A stretch of DNA of 64,000 nucleotides. Source: Castellaniella daejeonensis. GTDB taxonomy: Bacteria; Pseudomonadota; Gammaproteobacteria; Burkholderiales; Burkholderiaceae_B. A model generated the notes under the pieces. That model was not told the origin of the DNA. It worked only from the letters and a program-made list of their open reading frames with translations, and did not search any database. This document shows, in pieces, positions 16,452 to 24,738 of the stretch. The position numbers and the translations under genes are program-made. Within the stretch, counting starts at the first letter, position 1. The number at the start of each line of letters is the position of its first letter. The stretch lies in the NCBI RefSeq assembly GCF_039523555.1, contig NZ_BAAAFN010000020.1, forward strand, positions 1-64,000. Reading direction: 5' to 3'.

Positions 16452-16787
16452 ATGAGCCTCAGCTGGATCTATCTTGGCATCGCCATCCTGGCCGAAGTCG
16501 CCGCCACATCCGCCCTGAAGGTCTCGGACGGCTTCACGCGCCCCCTGCCCTCGGCGATCACCGCCATCGGCTACGGGCTGGCGTTCTACCTGCTCGCCCT
16601 GGCATTGAAGACCATCCCCGTGGGCATCGCCTACGCCGTCTGGTCCGGCGTGGGCATCGTGGCCATCGCCATCATCGGTTACTTCGTCTTCGGCCAGGCG
16701 CTGGACGCCGCCGCGCTGATCGGCATCGGCCTGATCCTGGCCGGCGTGCTGGTGCTGAACGTGTTTTCGGGTTCAGGCGGGCACTGA
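16452..16787 (+). CDS. Small multidrug-resistance (EmrE/Qac-type) transporter
   Basis: The 111-residue product has four transmembrane helices and is an SMR-family proton antiporter. The conserved membrane Glu is in AILAEVAATSALK (Glu14 position), and YAVWSGVGIVAI matches the EmrE/Qac subgroup more than the guanidinium exporters. It should work as an antiparallel dimer exporting cationic compounds. Its last 15 bases overlap the 3' end of the convergent SpeD-SpeE fusion gene. Since some SMR pairs export spermidine, a polyamine role is possible but only suggested by position. Confidence 0.85.
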   Translation: MSLSWIYLGIAILAEVAATSALKVSDGFTRPLPSAITAIGYGLAFYLLALALKTIPVGIAYAVWSGVGIVAIAIIGYFVFGQALDAAALIGIGLILAGVLVLNVFSGSGGH

Positions 16788-18029
16788 GACCGGCCGGGGC
16801 AGCAGCAGCCGGTAACGCGCCGGCAGGGCGAACAGAGCCCCATGGAATTCAGGGCTGTAGACCTGCAGGTCGCCGATTCCCCGGGCGTGCAGGCGCGCCT
16901 GGATTTCCCGGGCGGGCAGGCCGACGGGATCGAGCGTATCCGAAGCCACCGCCAGGGCCCAGTACGAACCGTACAGGGGAATGTGCAGGCCATAGGGGTG
17001 CACCTGCGGGAAGACCTCGCCCAGCGCCGACGCCAGGCCGGAAACCTGGTCCGGCTCGTGGAACGGCGCGCCCAGGTGCAGGACCAGGGCGCCGCCCGGC
17101 GCCAGGACGGCCCGGCAATCTTCGAAGAAGGCCTGCGTGTACAGCGGCCCGGCCGGCGTTTCGGGATCCGTGAGATCCAGGTAGACCAGGTCGAAGACCT
17201 GACCGCATCCGCGCACGAAGGCGGCACCGTCCTGGATGCGGATATCCGCCCGGGGGTCGTCCAGGCTGCCCCGGTGGATGGATTTCAGATGTTCCCGCGC
17301 CGCCGCCACCACGCCGCCGTCGAGTTCCACCAGGGTCGCGGATTCGATGCTGCGGTGCTTCAGCAGTTCTTCCAGGGCGCCGCCGTCGCCCCCGCCGACG
17401 ATCAGCGCCCGCCGGGGCGCGGGATGCGCCAGCGCCGCCGGATGGATCAGGGCCTCGTGGTAGAACGCCTCGTCGGCTTCCGAAGTCATCAGGTGGCCGT
17501 CCAGGCGCAGGGTCGTGCCCAGCTCGCGGGATTCGAGCACTTCGAGCCGCTGCAGGCCGGTATCGCACGCCAGCACCCGCCGATCGAAGCGGAATCCGTA
17601 CACACTGTGCTCGTTGAGCGATTCCAGCAGGGGTTCGCCAGGCTGCGCGGGGCCGTCGCGATCTCCGCGCATCAGGCGCTGGCGCTGGCAGTCTTTCGGG
17701 GCGAACAGGGATTCGAGCGCGGCCATCAGGCGTTCCGCCCGGGCGGAGTTGTCCGTCTCGAAATTGCAGACGTAGACGTCCAGCGTCACGCCGCCGCGTT
17801 CCGGCCACGTATGGACCGCCAGGTGGGACTCGGCCAGGAGCAGCATGCCGGTGACGCCGCCGGGCTGGCCCTGGTAATCGGGAAAGCGATGCCATTTTTC
17901 CCCGACGATGGTCAGGCCGGCATCGAGCGTGGCGCGCCGGCATGAATCGGCCAGTACCGCTTCGTCGGTCAACAGTGTGGCTTCGGACTGGCAGCGATAG
18001 AGATCTGCGGTCAGGTGCAGGCCTTGCAT
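16773..18029 (-). CDS. AdoMet decarboxylase-spermidine synthase fusion (SpeD-SpeE)
   Basis: The 418-residue protein joins two consecutive steps of spermidine synthesis. Residues 1-120 are a class-Ib AdoMet decarboxylase whose self-cleavage Ser68 lies in AESHLAVHTWPERG and becomes the pyruvoyl cofactor. Residues about 140-400 are an aminopropyltransferase with VGGGDGGALEELL (from 213) and YLDLTDP. Fusion would channel decarboxylated AdoMet. GGAGG precedes the ATG. A structured leader and a sigma70-type promoter lie upstream. Convergent and overlapping with the SMR transporter. Confidence 0.88.
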   Translation of the reverse strand: MQGLHLTADLYRCQSEATLLTDEAVLADSCRRATLDAGLTIVGEKWHRFPDYQGQPGGVTGMLLLAESHLAVHTWPERGGVTLDVYVCNFETDNSARAERLMAALESLFAPKDCQRQRLMRGDRDGPAQPGEPLLESLNEHSVYGFRFDRRVLACDTGLQRLEVLESRELGTTLRLDGHLMTSEADEAFYHEALIHPAALAHPAPRRALIVGGGDGGALEELLKHRSIESATLVELDGGVVAAAREHLKSIHRGSLDDPRADIRIQDGAAFVRGCGQVFDLVYLDLTDPETPAGPLYTQAFFEDCRAVLAPGGALVLHLGAPFHEPDQVSGLASALGEVFPQVHPYGLHIPLYGSYWALAVASDTLDPVGLPAREIQARLHARGIGDLQVYSPEFHGALFALPARYRLLLPRPVSVPA

Positions 18030-18135
18030 GATGGCATCCTCCGGATCAAGGAATCGCGCGCCGTGCGCGGATGAAACGGCCCTGCGGGCACCCCGGCAAT
18101 CGGGGCCCGCCGCATCCGTTTTTTGATGGGGAAAT
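18030..18135 (-). promoter_or_regulatory. Structured 5' leader of the speDE fusion gene
   Basis: The predicted transcript leader is about 105 nt. On the minus strand, CGGATG (18118-18113) can pair with CATCCG (18073-18068), enclosing a hairpin with arms at 18106-18110/18084-18088 and 18101-18105/18091-18095. A competing pair is AAACGG (18121-18116) with CCGTTT (18079-18074), which would break the outer stem. Mutually exclusive stems upstream of a biosynthetic gene suggest a cis-regulatory RNA, but this is inference from pairing only. Confidence 0.4.
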
Positions 18136-18141
18136 CAGAAG

Positions 18142-18170
18142 ATGATAGGCGAAGACAGGTGTTGAATCAA
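18142..18170 (-). promoter_or_regulatory. Sigma70-type promoter for speDE
   Basis: On the minus strand, TTGATT (18170-18165) and TATCAT (18147-18142) are separated by exactly 17 bases. Transcription would start near 18135, giving the structured leader described above. Confidence 0.5.
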
Positions 18171-18409
18171 GAAAGCACAAGAAAAGCGCAGAAAAGCAAA
18201 ACCGCCGGGGAGTGGATGAGCCGGGGAGGATTCGATTCATCCCCCCGAAATGGATCGGGGCCGACGATTGTGTCGTCGGCCCCGCCAGATTTCTGTTTTT
18301 ATGGGTACTGCCACAAATGAAAGCGCCATCTCCGTGGCGCCAGTGCCCAGCAGGGCTGTCTCCTCACCTGCATGGGCTGCATTATGCCGCCTGCTCCCGC
18401 AAATGACAC
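18171..18409. other. Gene-free stretch with a strong hairpin (18256-18284)
   Basis: No plausible gene is seen. A perfect 12-bp inverted repeat, CGGGGCCGACGA (18256-18267) with TCGTCGGCCCCG (18273-18284), has a 5-base loop. It is followed on the plus strand by a T-rich stretch, and it lies 126 bases downstream of the GGDEF-EAL gene stop on the minus strand. It most likely terminates that gene or insulates the speDE promoter. The remainder shows only short purine-rich sequence. Confidence 0.6.
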
Positions 18410-20980
18410 CTAGGGAAGTCCCGTAGCCGGGACCGGCTCGCCAAACAGAAAGCCCTGTCCGTGGACACACCCCATGGACAGCAGCACGTCTCGCTGCGCG
18501 TCGGTTTCCACGCCTTCGGCGACCACATCCAGATCCAGCGAGGCGGCCAGGCTGAGCACGGCCGATACGATGGCGGTGCTGCGCTGCTGCGCCCCCCGAC
18601 CCAGCGGCGCGATGAAGGAACGGTCGATCTTCAGCGTGCGCAGCGGAAAGCGGTGCACGTGACTGAGCGAGGAATAGCCGGTGCCGAAATCGTCCAGGGC
18701 GATGCGCACGCCGGCTTCGTGCAGGCTGCCCAGGATCTGGGCCGCCGCACCGGGATCCGACAACAAGGAGCTTTCGGTGACTTCGACGCACAGCCGGTCC
18801 ACCGCGACGCCGGCCCATGCCGCCAGGTCCAGCAGGCGCCGGGGGAAATTCCGGCTGTGGAAATGGCAGGGAGAGATATTGATGTTCAATATCTTGTCCC
18901 GCCCAAGCAAATCGGGCGCCGCCTGGCAGGCCAGCCGGTACATGTGCCAGTCGATCGTCTCGATCAGGCCGGTCTCCTCGGCCGCCGGCAGGAACCGGCC
19001 GGGCGCCAGCAGGCCAAGCTCGGGATGCCGCCAGCGGATCAGGGCTTCGTAACCGATGACGTCGCCGTCGGCCAGGCGCACGATGGGCTGGAAATAAGAT
19101 TCGAACTGCCCTTTTTCCAGCGCGTTCCGCATCTGCTGCTCCAGGTCGAGCACGTTCATCGCCGATGCGTGCAGGGACTCGTCGAACAGCACGAAGCGCT
19201 GGCGGCCCGCGGCCTTGGCCCGGTACAGGGCGGTGTCGGCGTCGTGCAGCAACTGGTCGACCGTCCGGTAGGACGGATTGCTCATCGCGATGCCGATGCT
19301 GACCGAGACGTGCAGCTGGCGGCCGCCCACTTCGATGGCCGCCGCCATGCGGGCCTGGATGCGCTCGGCGACCATGCAGGCCTGGGAAGGCTGCAGGCAG
19401 TGTTCGAGCAGCACGGCGAACTCGTCGCCCGAAAGCCGGCCCGCGATATCGGGCGCCCGCACGCATTCGGCCATCCGGGCCGAGACGATGCGCAGGACTT
19501 CGTCGCCCACGCCATGCCCCAGGCCGTCGTTGAACAGCTTGAAGCGATCCACATCCAGGTACAGCAAGGCAAACCCGCATGCCGGATCGAGCTTCTGCGC
19601 GCCGAGCGCGCGTTCCAGGCGTTCGCGCAGGTACAGGCGATTGGGCAGGCCGGTGAGCGAATCGTGCATGACCTGGTGCTTCAGCTGCTTCTGTGCCCGT
19701 TCCCTGACCGCGATCTGCCGGCGCAATTCCTGCGTGCGTTCCTGCACCCGCTGCTCCAGCTGGGCATTGAGGGCCTGCAGGGCCTCGGCCTGCTGGCGCC
19801 GCTGCAGCGTGTTGGCGATCTGGTAGGACACGAAGGTCAGCAGCTCGGCGTCCTGCTGCGTGTAATACAGGTCGGAACGATAGCTCTGCACCACGACGAC
19901 GCCCATCACGCCGCGCGCGCCCATCAGGGGCGCGCCCAGCCAGGACACGGCCGGCGTGCCGTAGGTGGCCGCGTCCACCTCGCCCTGTGCGATCAGCGCG
20001 TTGATCGCGTCCGATTCGAGGCGGATGGTCTGCGCGCAGCGGATCGCGTATTCGCTCATGCCCCGGCCCATGGGACGGCGCACGAGCTCGGCGCCCGAAC
20101 TGTCCACGTAATAGGGGAAGTCCAGCCACTGCCCGTCTTCGGACACCAGCGCAATGCAGAAGCTTTCGACATCGAGCAGCTCGCCCACGGCCTGGTGGAT
20201 GCTGCGGTAGAAAGCCTCGTTGCTCTCCTGTCCGTGGCCGAGCGCGGCGATCCGGTACAGCGTCGCCTGCAGGTGGACAGCCCGCTCGCTTTCCCGCACC
20301 TGCTTCTGCAGCCGGTCGTTGGTCAGGGCCAGTTCACGCGTGCGCTCGGCCACCCGGCGCTCCAGGGCTTCCTGCCCCAGCTTGCGCTCGACGACGTTCA
20401 ATACGTGACCGGCCACGAAAGCCAGGACCCGTTCGTCGGATTGGGTGTATTCCCCGCCCTTCTCGTAGCTCTGCACCGCCAGGACGCCGAAGACCTCGCC
20501 GTCGCGGCACATCGGCACCGCCATGAAATCCGCCGAAGGCGTACCGGCCCCGTGCCCCTGCGTCAGACCCAGGGATCGCGCGATCCGGTCCGACGGCCCG
20601 CGCACGGGCCGGGCCAGCTGGATCAGGCGCAAGGTGATGCTGTCGCTCAGCTGCTCGGTGCTGAGTTCCTGGTCGGGCCGATAGACCTGCCCGTCGGCGA
20701 CGTCGGAAAAGTAAATGAACCGGATCGTGCCGCGAAGCGGATCACGCAATGCGATGTAGAAATTTTCCGCATGCATCAACCGGGAGACGATGCGGTGCAG
20801 TCCTTCCAGCAGGCGCTGCATGTCCAGCCCGGAGGCTGCCAGGTCGGCGATGGCGAACAGTGCCCGCTGCAGGTGTTCGGAGTGTTCGAGGCGCTGCGTG
20901 GAAGCCCGCAGCCCCTCGACTTGCTCCGTCTCGGTCATCTCCGTCGAGCCCGACGGATCCGTCCGGCGCTCATGACTCAT
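18410..20980 (-). CDS. GAF-GAF-GGDEF-EAL cyclic-di-GMP enzyme
   Basis: An 856-residue soluble signalling protein. Two GAF-like sensor domains (about 40-190 and 235-395) are each preceded or followed by helical linkers. Next come a GGDEF domain with signature SGDEF (517-521) and an EAL domain with the EAL triad at 645-647 (YEALIRWRHPELGL) and DDFGTGYSSL. The first Gly of GGDEF is Ser, which active cyclases often tolerate. The EAL motifs look complete, so net phosphodiesterase or dual activity is possible. The start is ATG 20980 with GGGGA upstream. No transmembrane segment. Monocistronic. Confidence 0.9.
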   Translation of the reverse strand: MSHERRTDPSGSTEMTETEQVEGLRASTQRLEHSEHLQRALFAIADLAASGLDMQRLLEGLHRIVSRLMHAENFYIALRDPLRGTIRFIYFSDVADGQVYRPDQELSTEQLSDSITLRLIQLARPVRGPSDRIARSLGLTQGHGAGTPSADFMAVPMCRDGEVFGVLAVQSYEKGGEYTQSDERVLAFVAGHVLNVVERKLGQEALERRVAERTRELALTNDRLQKQVRESERAVHLQATLYRIAALGHGQESNEAFYRSIHQAVGELLDVESFCIALVSEDGQWLDFPYYVDSSGAELVRRPMGRGMSEYAIRCAQTIRLESDAINALIAQGEVDAATYGTPAVSWLGAPLMGARGVMGVVVVQSYRSDLYYTQQDAELLTFVSYQIANTLQRRQQAEALQALNAQLEQRVQERTQELRRQIAVRERAQKQLKHQVMHDSLTGLPNRLYLRERLERALGAQKLDPACGFALLYLDVDRFKLFNDGLGHGVGDEVLRIVSARMAECVRAPDIAGRLSGDEFAVLLEHCLQPSQACMVAERIQARMAAAIEVGGRQLHVSVSIGIAMSNPSYRTVDQLLHDADTALYRAKAAGRQRFVLFDESLHASAMNVLDLEQQMRNALEKGQFESYFQPIVRLADGDVIGYEALIRWRHPELGLLAPGRFLPAAEETGLIETIDWHMYRLACQAAPDLLGRDKILNINISPCHFHSRNFPRRLLDLAAWAGVAVDRLCVEVTESSLLSDPGAAAQILGSLHEAGVRIALDDFGTGYSSLSHVHRFPLRTLKIDRSFIAPLGRGAQQRSTAIVSAVLSLAASLDLDVVAEGVETDAQRDVLLSMGCVHGQGFLFGEPVPATGLP

Positions 20981-21185
20981 ACGATCCCCAGCTGCGCAAT
21001 GCGCCGATCTCTGTCTTTGTTTTCATGAGTATACCGGTCGGTACCCCTCATCCAGAACGGTCAAATCGCAAAAAAACAGGAGAAATCTGCCGCTTGCCGG
21101 CGGGATCGGCGATATTCATCCGGGCCTGTCCGCCCAAAGAGATGGCGCCGGGGTCATCATGCCCGGCGAATGCACGACATCAGCC
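20981..21185. other. Divergent intergenic region with operator-like palindrome
   Basis: This lies between the GGDEF-EAL gene and the amidohydrolase. TACCG (21032-21036) and CGGTA (21039-21043) form a TACCG-GT-CGGTA dyad resembling the operators of TetR-type repressors. GCCGGG/CCCGGC hairpin arms occur near 21150-21168. No -10/-35 pair is convincing. No gene is supported here; an in-frame ATG at 21159 has no ribosome-binding site. Confidence 0.3.
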
Positions 21186-21229
21186 CCACCCAATGAGGCG
21201 GACCGGCATCCTCCGATAGGATTGGGTGG
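21186..21229 (+). promoter_or_regulatory. Structured leader upstream of the purine deaminase gene
   Basis: CCACCCAAT (21186-21194) pairs perfectly with ATTGGGTGG (21221-21229), enclosing an inner GAGG (21195-21198)/CCTC (21210-21213) hairpin. The structure ends 34 bases before the ATG of an 8-oxoguanine-deaminase-like gene that is followed by a purine permease. Its position suits a purine-responsive riboswitch such as the xanthine-sensing NMT1 class, but I cannot match it to a known consensus. Confidence 0.35.
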
Positions 21230-21263
21230 CCCGATAGACGACATCATTCAATCAGACCCGCCC

Positions 21264-22625
21264 ATGACTCCATCATCCCGCACTCTCTGGATCCGCGACC
21301 CGCTTGCCTGTCCGGTCGAAGCCGCCGCGGGGGGCGTCGTCGTCTCGGGCGCACGCATCGTCGAGCAGGTGCCCGCCGGCGGCCGGCCACGGATGCAGCC
21401 CGATGAAATCTTCGATGCTTCGGAACACGTCCTGCTGCCCGGCCTGGTCAACACGCACCATCACTTCTACCAGACGCTGACGCGCGCCTACTCTCCCGCC
21501 CTGAACAAGCCCCTGTTCCCCTGGCTGACGACGCTCTACGACGTCTGGGCCGGGCTGGACGACGAGCAGTTGCGCGTGGCCAGCGAACTGGCCATGGTGG
21601 AACTGCTGATGTCCGGCTGCACCACCGTGGCCGACCATCACTACGTTTTCTCGGGCGCGCTGCGTCACGCCATCGACAGCCAGGCGCAGGCCGCTCGCGA
21701 ACTGGGTGTCAGGGCGGCGCTCACCCGGGGCTCGATGAGCGTGGGGCGAGACGCGGGCGGCCTGCCACCGCAATCCGTCGTCCAGGACGAACAGACGATC
21801 CTGGACGACAGCGAACGCCTGATCCGGCAATACCATGAGCGCGAAGACGGCGCCATGATCACCGTCGCCCTGGCGCCCTGCTCTCCGTTCTCGGTCAGCC
21901 GCGACCTGATGCACGCCAGCGCCCGCCTGGCCGAACGCCACGACGTGCGCCTGCATACCCACCTGGCGGAAACCGAGGACGAGACCGCCTACTGCCTGCG
22001 CCTGTTCGGCATGCGGCCGCTGGACTACCTGGATGACTGCGACTGGCTGTCGAGCCGGACCTGGCTGGCCCATGGCATCCACTTCAACGACGACGAAATC
22101 CAGCGGCTCGGGCGCGCCGGCACCGGAATCGCCCACTGCCCTTCATCGAACATGGTGCTGGGCAGCGGCCTGTGCCGCACCCTGGAACTCGAAGCGGCCG
22201 GCGCGCCGGTCGGCCTGGCCGTGGACGGCTCGGCTTCCAACGATCACTCGAACCTGGCCCAGGAAATGCGCCAGGCTCTGCTGCTGGGCCGTCTGCGCTA
22301 CACGCCTGACCGAGTCACCCATCAGGCCGTCATCCGCTGGGCGACGCAGGGTTCGGCCCGCTGTCTGGGCCGCACCGACATCGGTGGGCTGGAGGCAGGC
22401 CAGCAGGCGGATCTTGCGTTGTTCCGGCTCGACGGCCTGCGCTTTTCCGGCGCCGAGAACCCCCTGGCCGCACTGCTGCTGTGCGGCGCCGACCGGGCCG
22501 ACCGCGTGATGGTCGCCGGGCGCTGGCGCGTCCGCGACGGATTGCCCGACGGAGTCGACCTGGATGCGCTGCGCGGCCGCCACGAAACCGCCGCCCGGCG
22601 CCTGCGGCAGCACATGCGCCAATAA
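21264..22625 (+). CDS. Amidohydrolase, 8-oxoguanine deaminase-like
   Basis: The 453-residue product belongs to the metal-dependent amidohydrolase superfamily (cytosine deaminase/TrzN branch). Metal ligands appear as NTHHHFYQT (N-terminal HxH), HTHLAE in the middle, H in AHGIHFND, and Asp in VDGSASNDHSNL. The HHFYQTLTRAYSPALNKPLFPWL region is typical of 8-oxoguanine deaminases and closely related isocytosine/hydroxyatrazine hydrolases. It would convert 8-oxoguanine to uric acid. It is followed after 74 bases by a purine permease, which supports purine salvage or breakdown. Confidence 0.82.
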   Translation: MTPSSRTLWIRDPLACPVEAAAGGVVVSGARIVEQVPAGGRPRMQPDEIFDASEHVLLPGLVNTHHHFYQTLTRAYSPALNKPLFPWLTTLYDVWAGLDDEQLRVASELAMVELLMSGCTTVADHHYVFSGALRHAIDSQAQAARELGVRAALTRGSMSVGRDAGGLPPQSVVQDEQTILDDSERLIRQYHEREDGAMITVALAPCSPFSVSRDLMHASARLAERHDVRLHTHLAETEDETAYCLRLFGMRPLDYLDDCDWLSSRTWLAHGIHFNDDEIQRLGRAGTGIAHCPSSNMVLGSGLCRTLELEAAGAPVGLAVDGSASNDHSNLAQEMRQALLLGRLRYTPDRVTHQAVIRWATQGSARCLGRTDIGGLEAGQQADLALFRLDGLRFSGAENPLAALLLCGADRADRVMVAGRWRVRDGLPDGVDLDALRGRHETAARRLRQHMRQ

Positions 22626-22641
22626 GCTCTTTTGCCCCCAA

Positions 22642-22663
22642 GGCCGGCACTTGCAGACCGGCC
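22642..22663 (+). repeat. Hairpin between the deaminase and permease genes
   Basis: GGCCGG (22642-22647) pairs with CCGGCC (22658-22663) with a 10-base loop, 16 bases after the deaminase stop and 37 bases before the permease start. There is no T-tract, so it more likely affects mRNA stability or the permease leader than terminates transcription. Confidence 0.35.
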
Positions 22664-22699
22664 GGAACATCCACCATAAATCCAACAGGAGACATCTCG

Positions 22700-24085
22700 A
22701 TGCAAGCCCCCAAACCCGCCGCACTGACGCGGCCGGAGGATGAAAACCCAGGATTGGCCGCCAACCTCGCCTTTGGCTTCCAGCACGTCCTGACCATGTA
22801 CGGCGGCATCATCGCCGTGCCCCTGATCATCGGCGAAGCCGCCGGCCTGCCGCCCGATGAGCTGGGGCTGCTCATCACCGCCTGCCTGTTCATGGGCGGC
22901 CTGGCCACGCTGCTGCAGACCCTGGGCATTCCGCTGTTCGGATCCCAGCTGCCGCTGGTCCAGGGCGTGTCGTTCTCCGGCGTCGCCACCATGATCGCCA
23001 TCCTGAACACTGGCGGCGGGCTGCCCGCCATCTTCGGTGCCGTCATGGCAGCGTCCCTGATCGGCCTGATCGTGACACCGACCTTTTCCCGGATCATCCG
23101 TTTCTTCCCGCCCCTGGTCACCGGAATCGTCATCACCACCATCGGCCTGACCCTGATGCCCGTGGCTGCCCTGTGGGCGATGGGCGGCAACAGCGCCGCG
23201 CCGGACTTCGGCAGCATGGGCCACATCGGCCTGGCCGCCGGGACGCTGGCCATCGTGCTCGTCCTGACCCGGCTGGGCAACGCCACCGTCTCGCGGCTCT
23301 CGATCCTGATCGCCATCCTCATCGGCACCCTGGCCGCCGCGGCCACGGGACAGGCGGACTTCTCCCACGTGACCCAAGGCGACTATTTCGGCCTGCCATC
23401 GCTGTTCCACTTCGGATGGCCGACGTTCCACGTGGCCGCCATCGTCTCGATGTTCATCGTCATCATCGTCACGCTGGTCGAGACTTCCGCCGACATCCTC
23501 GCCGTGGGCGACATCATCGACACCCGGATCGATTCGCGCCGCCTGGGCAACGGCCTGAGGGCGGACATGCTCTCCAGCATGATCGCCCCCCTGTTCGGCT
23601 CCTTCACGCAAAGCGCCTTCGCCCAGAACGTGGGCCTGGTCGCCGTCACCGGCGTCAAGAGCCGCTACGTCGTCGCATTCGGCGGCCTGATCCTGATCGC
23701 GCTGGGCCTGGCGCCGGTGATGGGCCGGGTGGTCGCCTGCATTCCGGCGCCGGTCCTGGGCGGCGCGGGCATCGTCCTTTTCGGCACCGTGGCCGCCAGC
23801 GGCATCCGCACGCTGGCGCGCGTCGACTACGAGGGCAACGCCAACCTGGTCATCGTGGCCACGGGGATCGGCGCCGGCATCATCCCGATCATCGCCCCCC
23901 GCTTCTACGATGCCTTCCCCACCTGGTTCTCGACCATCTTCCAGTCCGGCATCAGTTCCGCCGCCGTGGTGGCGATCATCATGAACCTGGCCTTCAACCA
24001 TACGGGCGCCGCGAACCGCAACGGCCAACCCGCATCCCATGAGCAGGCCCTGCGCCAGCCCGAGGCGTCAGGAACATCCGCCTGA
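22700..24085 (+). CDS. NCS2 (NAT) family purine permease
   Basis: A 461-residue inner-membrane transporter with about 14 membrane segments. The NAT signature QNVGLVAVTGV (in QSAFAQNVGLVAVTGVKSRY) and the VETSADILAVGD segment place it with xanthine/uric acid permeases (UacT, XanQ, UapC) rather than uracil carriers. It starts at ATG 22700 after AACAGGAGA. Co-directional with the 8-oxoguanine-deaminase-like gene, so its likely substrate is uric acid or xanthine/guanine, by proton symport. Confidence 0.88.
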   Translation: MQAPKPAALTRPEDENPGLAANLAFGFQHVLTMYGGIIAVPLIIGEAAGLPPDELGLLITACLFMGGLATLLQTLGIPLFGSQLPLVQGVSFSGVATMIAILNTGGGLPAIFGAVMAASLIGLIVTPTFSRIIRFFPPLVTGIVITTIGLTLMPVAALWAMGGNSAAPDFGSMGHIGLAAGTLAIVLVLTRLGNATVSRLSILIAILIGTLAAAATGQADFSHVTQGDYFGLPSLFHFGWPTFHVAAIVSMFIVIIVTLVETSADILAVGDIIDTRIDSRRLGNGLRADMLSSMIAPLFGSFTQSAFAQNVGLVAVTGVKSRYVVAFGGLILIALGLAPVMGRVVACIPAPVLGGAGIVLFGTVAASGIRTLARVDYEGNANLVIVATGIGAGIIPIIAPRFYDAFPTWFSTIFQSGISSAAVVAIIMNLAFNHTGAANRNGQPASHEQALRQPEASGTSA

Positions 24086-24123
24086 CCCCTCACCTGCTCC
24101 CATCCGCCTGACCGATGCCGGGC

Positions 24124-24158
24124 GCACCGGCACGCCGCTTGCTGCGGCCTGCCGGTGC
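24124..24158 (+). terminator. Long hairpin after the permease, first copy of a repeated element
   Basis: GCACCGGCA (24124-24132) pairs with TGCCGGTGC (24150-24158), enclosing a further GCCGC/GCGGC stem, in total about 14 bp. It sits between the permease and the hemerythrin gene. Its core of 17 bases (24134-24150) recurs exactly at 24688-24704, before the next gene. Confidence 0.45.
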
Positions 24159-24192
24159 CACTGACGGCAGCACCGATCACAGGAGAACACGG

Positions 24193-24678
24193 ATGGCCAT
24201 GAACAAATCGCACGCCCCCGCCAGCCAGAAAGGCGTACTGGGGATGCTGATCGACGATCACCGGGAAGCGCAGAAGCTTTTCAAGGACTTCAAGTCCGCA
24301 GAAGACGACCGCAGCAAGGAAGAAATCGTGCGGCACGCCTGTAGCGCGCTGACAGCCCATACGAAGATCGAGGAAGAGCACTTCTATCCGTTCCTGCGCG
24401 AGGCAGACCCCGAAACGTTCGGCAGCCTGCTGGACGAGGCCAGGGTCGAACACGCCAGCGCCAAGGAACTGATCGCCCGCCTGCAGGCGATGAAACCCGC
24501 CGACGACCTGTACGACGCCCACTTCACCGTACTGGGCGAATACACCAATCACCACATCACGGAAGAAGAAGACGAGCTGTTCAAGAAAGTGATCGACAAG
24601 GACATCGATCTGCGCGAACTGGAAGAACCCATGCAGGACACCAGGCGCCAGGCACTGTCGGCCAAGCCGCAGGGCTGA
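24193..24678 (+). CDS. Hemerythrin-domain (HHE) protein
   Basis: A 161-residue four-helix protein with iron-ligand-like motifs: LIDDHREAQKLF (His/Asp), TAHTKIEEEHFYPFL (H-x3-E, then H), VEHASAKELI and NHHITEEEDELF. These match the HHE/hemerythrin di-iron fold, which binds oxygen or nitric oxide, or protects iron proteins. AGGAGA precedes ATG 24193. The short C-terminal tail after LREL is polar. Together with the adjacent DUF4142 gene and the oxidoreductase cluster, a role in oxidative stress is plausible but not shown. Confidence 0.85.
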   Translation: MAMNKSHAPASQKGVLGMLIDDHREAQKLFKDFKSAEDDRSKEEIVRHACSALTAHTKIEEEHFYPFLREADPETFGSLLDEARVEHASAKELIARLQAMKPADDLYDAHFTVLGEYTNHHITEEEDELFKKVIDKDIDLRELEEPMQDTRRQALSAKPQG

Positions 24679-24687
24679 CGGCGGCAT

Positions 24688-24704
24688 GCCGCTTGCTGCG
24701 GCCT
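24688..24704 (+). repeat. Second copy of the 17-base hairpin element
   Basis: GCCGCTTGCTGCGGCCT here is identical to 24134-24150. It folds as GCCGC/GCGGC with a TTGCT loop. It stands 34 bases before the DUF4142 start; the first copy stands 42 bases before the hemerythrin start. Both are followed by an ATCACAGGAG ribosome-binding region. Confidence 0.6.
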
Positions 24705-24738
24705 TTCGTGCCGATTTTCCCTCATCACAGGAGTCATC

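Noticed and set aside
18461..21028. An 855-codon plus-strand frame
   Set aside because: It is the exact antisense of the GAF-GGDEF-EAL gene and has no ribosome-binding site or family resemblance.
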